Shown: piece by piece, positions 12,785 through 23,489 of the stretch
Layout: the number at the start of each line of letters is the position of its first letter
Numbering within the stretch: the first letter of the stretch is position 1
The notes under the pieces: generated by a model
What the model was told of the DNA's origin: nothing
Database searches by the model: none
Seen by the model: only the letters and a program-made list of their open reading frames with translations
Position numbers and translations under genes: made by a program
Source: Siphonodentalium dalli
Taxonomy: Eukaryota; Mollusca; Scaphopoda; Gadilida; Siphonodentaliidae
Length of the DNA: 64,000 bases
Assembly (NCBI GenBank): GCA_032622095.1
Contig: CP136065.1
Location: 40,425,503-40,489,502 of the forward strand
Direction of reading: 5' to 3'

Positions 12785-13316
12785 TTAAAGACACGGGCGG
12801 CGTTCGTTGCAGAAATATTCATATTTGTTTAAATCGCCATCAACAGAAGGAATATTAAAAAATATATAGTTTTGTTCATGTGCCAATCATAATCAGTGCG
12901 TAAATAGTACATTGTCGCCAAGACGTACGATGGTGAAAGTAAACAAGAGCCTAGCTGCTCGTGTTACATAAGTTGTGCTTCTGTTTACATAACACAGCGC
13001 AATTCTATTGGTTGATCACACACAAATGATATAAACGCTCTGTATTATTTCCATATCAGGAAAACAGTATAAAATAACTCTCTTTATGTTTACCATATCC
13101 GGATCTAAACAAAAGCCAGGAAACGTAACGTTTTTTGCTTCTATTTACACAACAAAGGGAAACAAATTTACAATAACATACTGTTTATGCCATATTTCTG
13201 ATTGGTGTAAGAACAAAGTCTGTCTATATTTTACTAATCTTTCTGTTTATGGCGGTTTTTTACGGAGTTCAATATTTTAACAGCATACCCACCGCCAACG
13301 CCGCCCGTTTCTTTAA
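12785..13316. mobile_element. Foldback element, about 530 bp
   Basis: The left end reads ttaaagacacgggcggcg and the right end cgccgcccgtttctttaa. The arms carry, in inverted order, regions related to the end of the 1,490-bp unit (catcaacagaagg... on the left; reverse complement of ctgtttatggcgg on the right). The open frame 13086-13280 lies in the right arm and is incidental. It has no coding capacity and is probably a non-autonomous DNA element. Confidence 0.7.
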
Positions 13317-13450
13317 CTTACATACGCGGAACAGTTAGACATTACATGATTGTGCGTTTGAAACTCACTGAGACACTGTGATTTTCTTTTTCGAAATGAA
13401 ATGTAATACAATTCACTCGCGACGTAACGCCTTTCTTCTTCCCCTGGTAT

Positions 13451-13922
13451 ATATATGTGACCCGCCATATCAAATCCAGTCGTAAGTCGGGATTTTTTTT
13501 ACCCTGTGCCAATGCATTCTCTTATATATGCGAGTCGACCATAGATCGCCTCGCATATATAAGAGAATGCATTGGCCTAACAATTTTTTACAATTTTAAT
13601 AATTTTTTCTTGTATTCTTTAACTATTTTATAATTTCACCCATAAAGAGCCCCAGACAAACATGAGCAGACTTTACTCTTCTATATATGCTTCTATATAT
13701 GTGTGGGGCTCCCTGCAGGGTAATGGATGTTTTTTTTTATTTTATGTCCTAAAATTGTAAGAAACATTTATTTAAAAAACATGATAAAAAATTGTTAGGC
13801 CAATGCATTCTCTTATATATGCGAGGCGACCCATGGTCGACTCGCACATATAAGAGCATGCATTGGCACAGGGTAAAAAAATCCCGACTTACGACTGGAT
13901 TTGATATGGCGGGTCATATATA
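13451..13922. mobile_element. TGTGACCCGCC element, full copy 1
   Basis: The terminal inverted repeats are about 40 bp, starting tgtgacccgccatatcaaat on the left and ending with the reverse complement. Just inside each end is a second, self-contained hairpin: ccaatgcattctcttatat, then gcgag, a short loop, ctcgc and the complement. The middle holds a unique spacer (gagccccagacaaacatg... gtggggctccctgcag). The structure is therefore two hairpins nested inside a larger inverted repeat. A second full copy lies at 48,570-49,040 with the spacer inverted. No coding sequence. Confidence 0.85.
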
Positions 13923-13982
13923 CGTGTGTCAAGTTAAAGATACATAATCCGATTCGATGGTCCCCGTATCCCCATATAAAAA

Positions 13983-14405
13983 CCCCCTTGGTGTCACCTT
14001 GGTGAAACCATGGTTTCACCAAGGTACCACCTTGGTTCACCATGGTGACATCTTGGTTCACCGTGGTGGTAGCACATTAAAGTGGCATCACGGTGAAAAC
14101 ACCCCGGTGGTACCAAGGTGGTATCATGGTGGTAGCACAGTAAAGTTTTTGTACCAAGGTGAAACCATGGTGGCACCAAGGTGGTACCACGGTGGTAGCA
14201 CACTAAAGTTTTTGTACCAAGGTAAAACCATGGTGGGACCAAACCCGACCAAGGTATCACCATGGTGGTAGCACAGTAAAGTTTTTCTACCAAGGTATCA
14301 CCACGGTGGTAGCACAGTAAAGTTTTTCTATCAATTTGAACCATGGTCTCACCAAGTATAACCACGGTGGTATCACAGCACCAGTGACGTTTTCAACCAA
14401 GGTAC
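13983..14405. repeat. Left subterminal ACC..GGT array
   Basis: A degenerate array of short palindromes (accatggt, accaaggt, accttggt, accacggt) with a longer period that includes 'gtagcacagtaaagttttt'. Several reading frames stay open on both strands only because the units lack stops, so I reject coding. It occupies the left subterminal region of the 4.7-kb element. Confidence 0.9.
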
Positions 14406-14695
14406 CACTATTACATTTCACTTTGACCTTCAACCACAATGCTATTTACCATGTTGTGGGTCTCGTGCATCTACAATGGTATTTACATGCTTCGATTAAT
14501 TTATTATTTACAATTTATCACATAATTTGGCCATAAAAGCAGTTTCATAATTATCGGTAATAGACATGTTTAATATCATCGCGTGCGATGACGTCACGGC
14601 GTTCGTCAAATAACTTGCGATCGCTGTAGTTTATGATTGTTGTTTTCGATGAATATTTCGCGTTGCTTCGGGTTTATTTGATCATGTGATAAAAA

Positions 14696-14838
14696 GTATC
14701 TCACACTCGTCCTATTTTATACGTAATTTATCAACCTCGTCCTCTAAATTCTATTTGAGCCTCGGTAAATCTCGGCTCAAATCGAATTTAGTGAACTCGG
14801 TTGATAAATTCCGTATAAAATAGAAATTCATGTGAGAT
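14696..14838. mobile_element. Palindromic MITE, about 143 bp
   Basis: The left arm begins gtatctcacactcgtccta and the right arm ends with tagaaattcatgtgagat. The inner arms pair attttatacgtaatttatcaac with gttgataaattccgtataaaat. Non-coding, nested inside the 4.7-kb element. Confidence 0.7.
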
Positions 14839-16370
14839 CCTCTATATATACAATGGTATATGGTGAGTCATTAATTGTTTATAACATGCTGCCATATTGT
14901 ACCAATATACGTAGCTTGCCACAGTATACATGTGGCAGGTTTATATACTACAGCACATTACTATTCTACTGCATTGTCAATAGTTGTATATGTAATGCTG
15001 TATCCCATAATATAAGAATGTTTAGATCGAGGTGAAGATATTATTAATTATTATAAATGATATCTCAGTTATAACTTTTAACGAACAAACGTATATAATG
15101 TAATAATTAATAGGAATATGTTTGAGTATGGAATAAATATATAAACTGAATGGAGTTGTTTGGAAGACTTTGTTTACCTTTAATACATCTTTTATAATGT
15201 TATAATTTAGTACTGTTTGCTTCCAACACAACAGGCAATATTTATCAATATGTACAATTTACATCTCACAATTACGTATTTTAGATATTTCCACAATTAT
15301 GACTCTTTTCGGGGAAAAACAGCTCTGGTTTGAAAATCTAAGATGTACGGTACACAAATACGTTATTCATTTCCCGGCAGGTTTACATGGGCTCGCATTG
15401 TCCTCCTGGAGTCCATATCTGATCTGGTGCTTCGTGGAATACATGTTTCAATAGTGATGATATAATATGCTCACTTTTTGTCAAATTCAACTTCGGTCAA
15501 ACTGGCCGAAATATATTTTAACAGTGTTTATTGGCGGTGCGTATATCCTTACATGCAATAGAGTCATATTCATTCATCATATTCATTCCGTCATATTCGT
15601 TCGTCATATTCATGCATCATATTCATTCCGTCACTCCGTTCGTCACATTTAGTCATCGTAATTTTTCATATTCATGCAAGTTCATGTTAATGTCAGTTCT
15701 TATGTTTTTATTCTTGTTATCAACGAAATAAATAATTATCAATACTACCCAACTATCCAATCTCTCTCATGGCCACCCTTAGAGATATAGAGAGAGAAAG
15801 AGGGAGATAAAGAGGGAGAGAGAACGCAAGCAAAAAACACACCAAAGAAAAACAACTTAAATAAGGCATTATGGTACGAGGTTTATAGTACGAAATTGTG
15901 GGATCCCGAAATTGTGCTTCCGGTTTACGACCCATGTGCGTTTTGTTGTTCGAGTAAACTTTTCTTGCTTTAGATTTTTTTAGCAAATAATTGGACCTAA
16001 CTTGCTTCTTAATAACCTGGAATCTGGATTATGTTTGTATAATAAAGGGACAAGATGTTATAACCTCCGAAAACAGGCTCAGGCTGAGTCAATTAGTTCA
16101 GTGCTAGTGGGATTACACTTGACCAGTGTTGACATGCACGACAATGTTGAGAATTTCAAAAGACGGATACTTCACAAAATTATAAACCGTCCAATTAACT
16201 CACAAGACTGACAAGAGTCAACCACTGGTGATTATGCTTACGCGACATACACTTATGTAGAATTAGTCGGAATTATGACGTCACAGATCAGTCATGCATG
16301 ACTCATGAGTCACAAGTTTGTTGGCTACTAGTACAACATACAAGTACATGTAAAAAGGACGATGGATCAT

Positions 16371-16802
16371 ATTCTTCAATTTTCATCGAAACATGATTTG
16401 AGAACCATGTCGCCATGACATCGCCCAGTTACGGAGTCTGCTATTATTTTGATCGGAACGCCGGTGATGCTGTGATATTGAAATTTGTTGAGATATATTT
16501 ATGACGGATAATCTCGGAGATACGGATCCAATCTTGGGACACACATTATCAGTGAATCCATCACAAGATTTTAGTAACGTACTACAGCTATTCTTCAATT
16601 TTCATCGCAACGTGATTTGAGAACCATGCCGCATGACATATCGCCCAGTTACGGAGTCTGCTATTCTTTTGACACTGTGATATTGTTGAGATATATTTAT
16701 GAAATGACGGATAATCTTGGAGTTACGGATCTAATTCTGGGACACACATTACTAGTAATACTGAATCCATCACAAGCTTTTAGTAACGTGCTACAGCTAT
16801 TT
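16371..16802. repeat. Two-copy 219-bp tandem repeat
   Basis: Diverged copies start at 16,371 and 16,590, each beginning attcttcaattttcatcg and sharing cgcccagttacggagtctgc. They differ by several substitutions and small indels, so this duplication is older than the one at 7,816. No domain is visible in the short overlapping frames. Confidence 0.85.
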
Positions 16803-17500
16803 CATTTTATTGGTTTTAAATAAAAACAATCAATCTATTAACCGACCGACCGCACTTAACCAAACTGTGTACACTTGTGGTTCCATTTGATCTGATTCGC
16901 CTCGCGAGATAAATGATATATTTATATATTTTGACGTGTATGGATAATTGTATAAACTTATAAAATATTCAGGTGTTTGACTGATGCCCAAACAAAAAAC
17001 AATTATGCGCACATTCGAATATTGTCCAAATATATATATTTTTGTTGAGGTATCAGTCAAACACTTGAAAATTTTATCAATTTAAGCAATACGCAATACA
17101 CGTCAAAAACTACAAACTGTCCTCTGTGCCATTCCGCAGTTCTGAAAAACAAGCATATAGTAGACGACATTGTGTTTTACTCGGAAATTTTTGGGACGAA
17201 ATTAGCGGTCACGTGACGGAGTTTCCCGGCCCTGAAAACAATAGAGACAATTTCAGTGACGACGAAACTCCCTGAGAACACAGGTTTTTTCAAATAAATA
17301 ATAATGCTAATTGTTGCTGCCATTCTCAAGGTGTATACTCGCAATGTTAACAACTTTGCTCTAATAAGTCTAAGATCTGTTATCAATGATCTTTAATTGT
17401 TCATTACATTTAACACGAACATGCTGATCCCCAGGAGCTTGTAACGCACTTCGCTATACGCCAACCCACACCATACGCTAAACCTCATACAGTAGAGAAG

Positions 17501-17740
17501 GAGCATGATGGCTGAATTTTCTGAAATGCATAGCAACTGAATTTTGATAAATAAAAGTTACTCGGCTCACTGGGACTAATGCCGATGGTTGTTATCGATG
17601 CAATCCGGTATCATCTGAAAGAAAAATCATTTTCATATCGATCATAACCATCGACATTACCCCCGATGAGCCGATAGTAACTTTTCTTGATTAAAATTCA
17701 GTTGATATGCATTTCAGAACGTTAGCCATCGTACTCATGC
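17501..17740. mobile_element. Palindromic MITE, about 240 bp
   Basis: The outer arms pair ctgaaatgcatagcaactga with its diverged complement ending tgcatttcag. The inner arms pair aaaagttactcggctca with tgagccgatagtaactttt and gatggttgttatcgat with atcgatcataaccatc. Non-coding, within the 4.7-kb element. Confidence 0.75.
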
Positions 17741-17884
17741 ATTCTCAACATGAGCTTAATATGTGGGTGGGGTGTAGAGCGGAGAGCGTTAGAAGCTCCG
17801 GTGTGCAGATCGAACCACAGAACATTTAATAATTTACATGGCTGTGGATGGAATCTCATGAAATGGTAACATGTAGCAATATTG

Positions 17885-18655
17885 CAGTAAACTGCCATGG
17901 TTAACCACAGTAAATTGCCATGGTTAACAAGTGTAAACCACCACGTTAAACCAAAGTATAGCACCATGGTAAACCACAGTATACCACCGTGGCAACACCA
18001 CGGTAAACCACAGTATACCATCATGGTAACCCCACGGTAAACCAAAGTATACCACCATGGTAACACCACGGTAAACCACAGTATACCACCATGGTAACAC
18101 CACGGTAAACAACAGTATACCATCATGGTAACACCACGATAAACCACAGTATACCACCATGGTAACACCGCGGTGAACCACGGTAACACCACGGTAAACC
18201 ACAGTATACCATCATGGTAACACCACTGTAAACCACAGTATACCATCATGGTAACACCACGGTAAACCTCAGTATACCATAATGGTAACACCACGGTATA
18301 GCACAGTATACCACCATGGTAACACCACGGTAAACCACAGTAACACTACGGTAAACCACAGTACACCATCATGGTAACACCACGGTAAACCAAAGTATAC
18401 CACCATGGTAACACCATGGTAAAAAAACGAGATATTTTGGCCACCCATCGTGGTGTGACCATGGTGGTTTACCAAGGTGGTTTACCACCATGGTAACACC
18501 TCGGTAAACCACCACGGTATTACCACCACGGTAAAACCATGGTTAACCACCATGTTAAACCACCATGGTGACACCACGATGGGTGGCCAAAATATCTCGT
18601 TTTTTTTACCATGGTTTACCGTGGTGTTTTACCATGGTGGCACCAAGGGGGATTT
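17885..18655. repeat. Right subterminal ACC..GGT array
   Basis: A minisatellite of about 35 bp per unit, built from ccacggtaaaccacagtata and ccaccatggtaaca with small variations. At 18,417-18,612 it contains a large hairpin: the motif aacgagatattttggccacc is followed by its complement about 150 bp later. The long minus-strand open frames here (for example 17722-18294) read through the units without stops and are not genes. Confidence 0.92.
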
Positions 18656-19160
18656 TTATATGGGTCATCCAGTTACAATAACGGAATTTCACCAAAAGCC
18701 GATTTAGTTGTCCAAATTATTGGTGATGCCTAAACAGACATTTTTCCACGTGTAACCAGCATGCTGTTACATAACATGTCTATTTGCATGAATAAAACAT
18801 GATTACCGATTCAAAAAATAAGTCTATGTATATATCTGCACGTCAGCTATCACAAGTTATCTTATGTTGCTGGCGTTACTGTTCGACGTATTTTATTCCG
18901 AAATTAATTTGCGAATGCAATGATCGCCATGCAAAGTCACAGCGAACTCTGACATTGCGTGACTGTTCGAACTCTCGCGATGGCAGCCGCGCATGTCGGT
19001 CATATCTCTCCATGTTGATATCTACTATTATTTAGACATTCAACTTTCCGCATTCCTAATAGCTTCATTGACGGTAACACATGAAATTATCACCTCTCCA
19101 AGTTGAACTACATTGTTATTGACACTTTCATTAATACCTCGTTGTGATATAAGATATATA

Positions 19161-19279
19161 CAGTAATGCTCAAAGTATGTGACCCTTTAACCACAACATA
19201 ATTATGGGTAATTTTTCAGGATTTAGTCGGAAATATGGCTTGTTGCCATTCATCGGAAAGCTCTCTTTGAGCATTACTG
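19161..19279. mobile_element. Tc1-like MITE, internally deleted copy
   Basis: Starts cagtaatgctcaaag and ends ctttgagcattactg, with TA on both sides. It retains only one copy of the usual arm (ttatgggtaatttttcagga, tttagtcggaaatatggctt) and ends after gaaagctctc. It lies about 230 bp upstream of the F-box coding exon. Confidence 0.85.
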
Positions 19280-19439
19280 TAGCTAATGTCTAATTTCGCA
19301 CAGTTATTGTCCCAATTAGACCATGGCCAGCCGCTCGAGTCGTGTGGTATAACTTGAAGCTAGCTGCGCTAGTCTCTTGGGCGTTACATTTTGAGTATAC
19401 TGAAACTCTAGGAACGAGTTAAACTTGGTATCTGATCCT

Positions 19440-19459
19440 TGACATCCTTTTTATTTCAG
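19440..19459 (+). promoter_or_regulatory. Probable 3' splice site before F-box exon
   Basis: The T-rich tract ending ccttttttatttcag resembles a 3' splice acceptor, 51 bp before the ATG at 19,511. It suggests that the gene has an upstream 5'-UTR exon and an intronless coding exon. The donor site was not identified. Confidence 0.4.
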
Positions 19460-19510
19460 AATCACTGCTTGAGCTCGTCACAGTGTGTTGTTTCATAAAC
19501 ACAGATAGAA

Positions 19511-21130
19511 ATGGCTGAATGTGTGCCAGCAGAACATCAGCCCGGATGCGATTCCGTTTCCATGGAAACCGGTGAGCCCGACAGTTATGTCTGTGATTTT
19601 CCTGACTTCGGACTGTTACCAGACGTAGTGTGGGTTGAAATTATGTCCTACGTCTCCCTGGCTGATTGCTACAGACTCTCACTGACTTGTTCAAATCTCA
19701 ATAAGATGTTTTATCACCCCGCCCAGTGGCACACCATGCAAGTGATGCTACATGGTGGATTCCAGGCTGCCAGAGTCCCAACAAAGGTCCTTCAAAAAGC
19801 GAACGAACTCCTCTCGGGCGACCAGCTTAGTCAAGCCAATATACTGAAAGACAAGAACATGGTGGAACAGTTTGGGCGTATGTTCAAGAACTTGAGCATA
19901 GCTGTTCCAGGCTATTGGTTGGGTTACCCGAAAGAATGGCACGATATACTAGAAATTCTGTCTCAAAACTGCCGTCTTGAATCATTGTCGATTGATATAA
20001 AGAATATGGTTCAGCCAACCGTTTGGACGACTGACGTTGATGATATTGAAACCGTCGATATTTTACAAGAGGTTAATTCATTCGTTGCTCTGTTGCGTAA
20101 CTGTGAGCGTTTGCGGAGTTTGCACATAGTTTCTTGGCCTCATAACTTTGACATGCGTGTTGACAAGAGAAACACTATTTTCCAAGCTCTTTTGGAAAAC
20201 CAGTCTCTACGAAAGCTTGAGAGTTTGAAACTCTTCTGGGTCAAGGAAACAAAATGGACGAATACGATGATACAAATCCCATCTCCGGTGGAAACAGTTG
20301 TGCTCTTCGACCATTTCAGTAACCTTTCTAGTATTGGTCTCCGGTCTCCTATGTTGGACACAAGTGTTCTCGAAATGCTTTGTAAACCTCAGCGAGCAAG
20401 ATTACTGAAGTTAAGCATCCTTCTGTGCAGGACACTTGGTCGAACGGCGACGCCACTGCCAAATATAAGTAGCGAGGCTTGGGTTGATTTGGTTACAGCG
20501 AACCCAAAACTACAGGTCGAAATAACTGTGATGTCGAGAATCCCAGAGCTAGACTTGGGATTCTTTCTCAAACGGGCTATTCCTCTGGCTGGAATCCTCT
20601 TCATGTATTATTCTGAGTGTTACGTATCAACAATGACTACGCTAGCTAATTTGCATAAAGGCACTCTGAAACGTTTCGTTTCGTTGTCGTGGTCAACTGA
20701 GGACCCAGGTCATATACTTATAGACCTAGTTCGCGAGTGCTCGAATCTCAAGGAACTTGTCTTCCACGGTGAAATCAGCGCCAGAGTTATCGAATTAATT
20801 ATTGGTATGAGAGACGATTGGAAACGGTTTGACTTTCAAAAATCTATGATCAGAACAACTCCGGATCCCTTACGATTTGACCAGGATGTTATTGTGGTCG
20901 ATGTTGGTCCAAATCAGTATGAATTAGCAACACACCTTAAGGCCCAACAACAGGAAGAGTCTGACGAAAGGCGAGAAGAGAGATTGACTAATTTATCGGC
21001 CCTTGTATCATCTGTGGTCGGATATAAATGGAAGCCAAGTGATTCACAGGAGGCAACGGAAGTAGCAGATTCACTAGCAGAGAAAGAGCGGGCTTCCTAC
21101 ATCAGACGTTACATGCTAATAGGGGAATAG
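19511..21130 (+). CDS. F-box protein with LRR-like C-terminal region
   Basis: A 539-residue single-exon protein. Residues about 33-78 (FGLLPDVVWVEIMSYVSLAD, then CYRLSLTCSNLNKMFYHPAQW) form an F-box, the motif that binds Skp1 in SCF ubiquitin ligases. About 400 residues of leucine-rich, irregular LRR-like sequence follow (CRLESLSIDI, CERLRSLHIVSW, LRKLESLKLFW, CSNLKELVFHG), presumably for substrate binding. The C-terminus is charged (QQQEESDERREERL). No transmembrane segment or signal peptide is seen. The ATG is chosen because it is the first in frame and lies just after a probable splice acceptor. A poly(A) signal AATAAA is at 21,640-21,645. The architecture resembles FBXO33/FBXO39 or FBXL-type proteins, but I cannot name an ortholog. 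The frame is intact. A domain search would settle the family. Confidence 0.85.
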   Translation: MAECVPAEHQPGCDSVSMETGEPDSYVCDFPDFGLLPDVVWVEIMSYVSLADCYRLSLTCSNLNKMFYHPAQWHTMQVMLHGGFQAARVPTKVLQKANELLSGDQLSQANILKDKNMVEQFGRMFKNLSIAVPGYWLGYPKEWHDILEILSQNCRLESLSIDIKNMVQPTVWTTDVDDIETVDILQEVNSFVALLRNCERLRSLHIVSWPHNFDMRVDKRNTIFQALLENQSLRKLESLKLFWVKETKWTNTMIQIPSPVETVVLFDHFSNLSSIGLRSPMLDTSVLEMLCKPQRARLLKLSILLCRTLGRTATPLPNISSEAWVDLVTANPKLQVEITVMSRIPELDLGFFLKRAIPLAGILFMYYSECYVSTMTTLANLHKGTLKRFVSLSWSTEDPGHILIDLVRECSNLKELVFHGEISARVIELIIGMRDDWKRFDFQKSMIRTTPDPLRFDQDVIVVDVGPNQYELATHLKAQQQEESDERREERLTNLSALVSSVVGYKWKPSDSQEATEVADSLAEKERASYIRRYMLIGE

Positions 21131-21639
21131 AGCATTCAACTATGTTTATCAATTTAATGCGAACTACATGTATTTTTTAGTATATCCGTCTGAAAATATC
21201 AGTCGTGCAATTGACTAGCAATATCAAAGTGTTATCAAATATGCAACCGGTCATTAATTGGTCACATTGAGTACACGACCGAAACCCGTTCCTAAGCCTT
21301 CTTACTAACGTTTGGAATGTAAGATTTCGTTTTAATATTAACCCTCAGCTCAAGTTGATTTAATTTTATGGATGTTTTTGTTGAATGTAGTAGAATATTT
21401 GTTCAGTCTTTCGTCAACACCGGTTGTTTGGTATATAAGAAGCAAGAACCCAGTGTATATTCAGGTTTTACGAATTGCAGAACAAAATATAAATTATGCA
21501 GATATGCAATGCCCAGTGTCTTTCGAAAATTCTCTATATAATATATATAGACTATTATGTTTATATAAAATGTACATACTGGCATAATATCACAATATGT
21601 TTGTAAAAGATACACCGTTAGTGACTCCTATTAGTTTTT

Positions 21640-21645
21640 AATAAA
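21640..21645 (+). terminator. Poly(A) signal of F-box gene
   Basis: A canonical AATAAA about 510 bp downstream of the F-box stop codon. Plausible, but AT-rich sequence makes chance matches common. Confidence 0.4.
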
Positions 21646-21789
21646 AATATGTCTTTTTCTCCCAATTATTTATTCGAACAAACCATATGCACATAAACAA
21701 ATAATTTATTCCGTATTTCTGAAGAATTGAGCTCTGATCCAAGCGTCATGTATACAGTGTACATTATTAGTTATATTCACAACATCGGG

Positions 21790-21888
21790 GGTGCATGGAG
21801 ATTTAATACCTGGATGATGATTTTGAACCCCGAGGCGGAGCCGCGGGGTTCAAAAAGAGATATCCAGGTATTAAAACTCCATGTACCG
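21790..21888. mobile_element. Palindromic element, about 100 bp
   Basis: The arms pair catggagatttaatacctgga with tccaggtattaaaactccatg, and ttgaaccccg with cggggttcaa around a gaggcggagc loop. Non-coding; the region to about 22,260 may be part of the same element. Confidence 0.65.
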
Positions 21889-21899
21889 CACGATTTTGC

Positions 21900-23480
21900 C
21901 GTGGATAACGATTTTGTCCCCCACAACAATAGCCATGCGGCCTCAATTTAAGTCTGTTTTTCATAGGTTCACAGATAAATTAACACCAATCAGTATCAAT
22001 AAGAATAATACAGTAGCCGACCTATGGATCCGGCGTCTTGTGACGTCAAACTCAGCGTGCTATAGAGCAACGTCACGATTGGTGGCATCTGCCAGTTCAA
22101 GGGTCATTCATATACCCCTGATGATTCTGATGATTCACGTGCCAATATATACCCGATGTTTCGTGCAGTCCTCTTATACCCCGCTGTCAAGGGTGGCGGG
22201 GGACATGGCGATTCAAACGTGGCGTTGTAGCCAATCAGATTGCTAGTTACAACCGGATGTGGGGACAAGTTCATTTATTATGCCCCGACATCATATTTAT
22301 GTTTTTCTGTGCGTCCGTATATGTCCGTTTTCCGAACATATCGCCTTTTAACTCGGGTGTTAATTATCGTTATTAATTAGATATCGAGTTTTTGCCTTGA
22401 GCGACCTATTATCGACCTCGGCTGATATCACTACAAAATCGGCTGATAACAAAATATCATTATTGGAGAGTCATTAATAATAAAAATAAGAAAAAAATCA
22501 ATAATTTGTTTCATATACTTGTTCATGATAGTTGTTTCACAGACTTTTAACGTTATTAATGTGTTGCATATAAAGTCTGTATGAAAGTATTTAACTCATA
22601 CATCTATCGACCTGTTTTGAGCCAAAACCTGTCCGGTGTGTAACAAAAATGAGATTAATTTCAGGTTTCAAACCGTCAAAATACTTTAAAGACCAATTTA
22701 ATTTTCGAGTCACCAATTATTTTTTTCATAGTGCCTTGATATACGGTTTTATTAACAATATATGACATAAAATATGATTATAAATAAGATATAGAGTTAT
22801 TCCCCTTCCATTGAACAGTATAGACTTTGCAATACAAACCAGATGAAACTTAAGCACAAAACACGTCGGTATACCTCAACACAAGCAACATGTCCTCAGT
22901 TTATTACACCGGCTAAGTTGATAACACAATGTTTTGGAACTTCACCTTTCAAATGGTATATAATATGACATATATTTTATATAATGTAATCTGGGGGTTC
23001 TAAAATTAAATGGGCCTTAAAGCTAAACCACTTACGGATGTGCTGTTTTGTGTTGCAAACTCATACTTCTCCTGTTGGGGAACATATATCCATAAAACTC
23101 TCCGTGTGCGCGACTCGAAAACAGCATAGTTGATTTCGCGTTAATGATAACATTAATAGATGTGAATATCTGTGAATGGAGCTTTTTTGCACATGAGTCA
23201 GTTCTGTCACCTCTGGCTACGATGAGGATTTTGCATTCAGACACAACTTACATGTACGTTGATAGTCTCCGTTCTCAAATATTTATGGAACATTTTTCTA
23301 ATAATTATCACGGGACTGTCTTTTACAGACAATTTTCTATTCACAATATGTCAATTGATTCAACAGTGCAAGCACGATGACAACCTCCAACCAACTACCT
23401 TTATAACATTTATGACTATCCCTATAAAAGACAATGCTCCTGAGCGGCACTATGAATACCACACAATACTACTTAAATAG
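21900..23480. other. Intergenic, no gene seen
   Basis: No convincing coding region. About 22,440-22,530 is a copy of the dispersed repeat seen at 7,350 and 54,370. The short open frames on both strands show no domain. Confidence 0.5.
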
Positions 23481-23489
23481 TGAGGCTCA

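Larger units (their letters stand above)
13971..18664. mobile_element. 4.7-kb element with CCCATATAAAAA inverted ends
   Basis: The left end is cccatataaaaacccccttg and the right end is its near-complement (caccaagggggatttttatatggg). The dinucleotide TC lies immediately outside both ends (13,969-13,970 and 18,665-18,666), as expected of a 2-bp target-site duplication. Inside each end is a dense array of ACC..GGT palindromes (about 13,983-14,405 and 17,885-18,655). The interior has no transposase-like frame; it holds two hairpins and a two-copy 219-bp repeat. The overall plan matches the 14.2-kb element at 31,436-45,684. The flanks resemble the foldback at 34,258, suggesting insertion into a diverged copy of it. 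The superfamily is not assigned. Confidence 0.65.

Noticed and set aside
17722-18475. Minus-strand open frames of up to 190 codons in the ACC..GGT array
   Set aside because: They are pure repeat translation without a unique domain; several frames are open at once.
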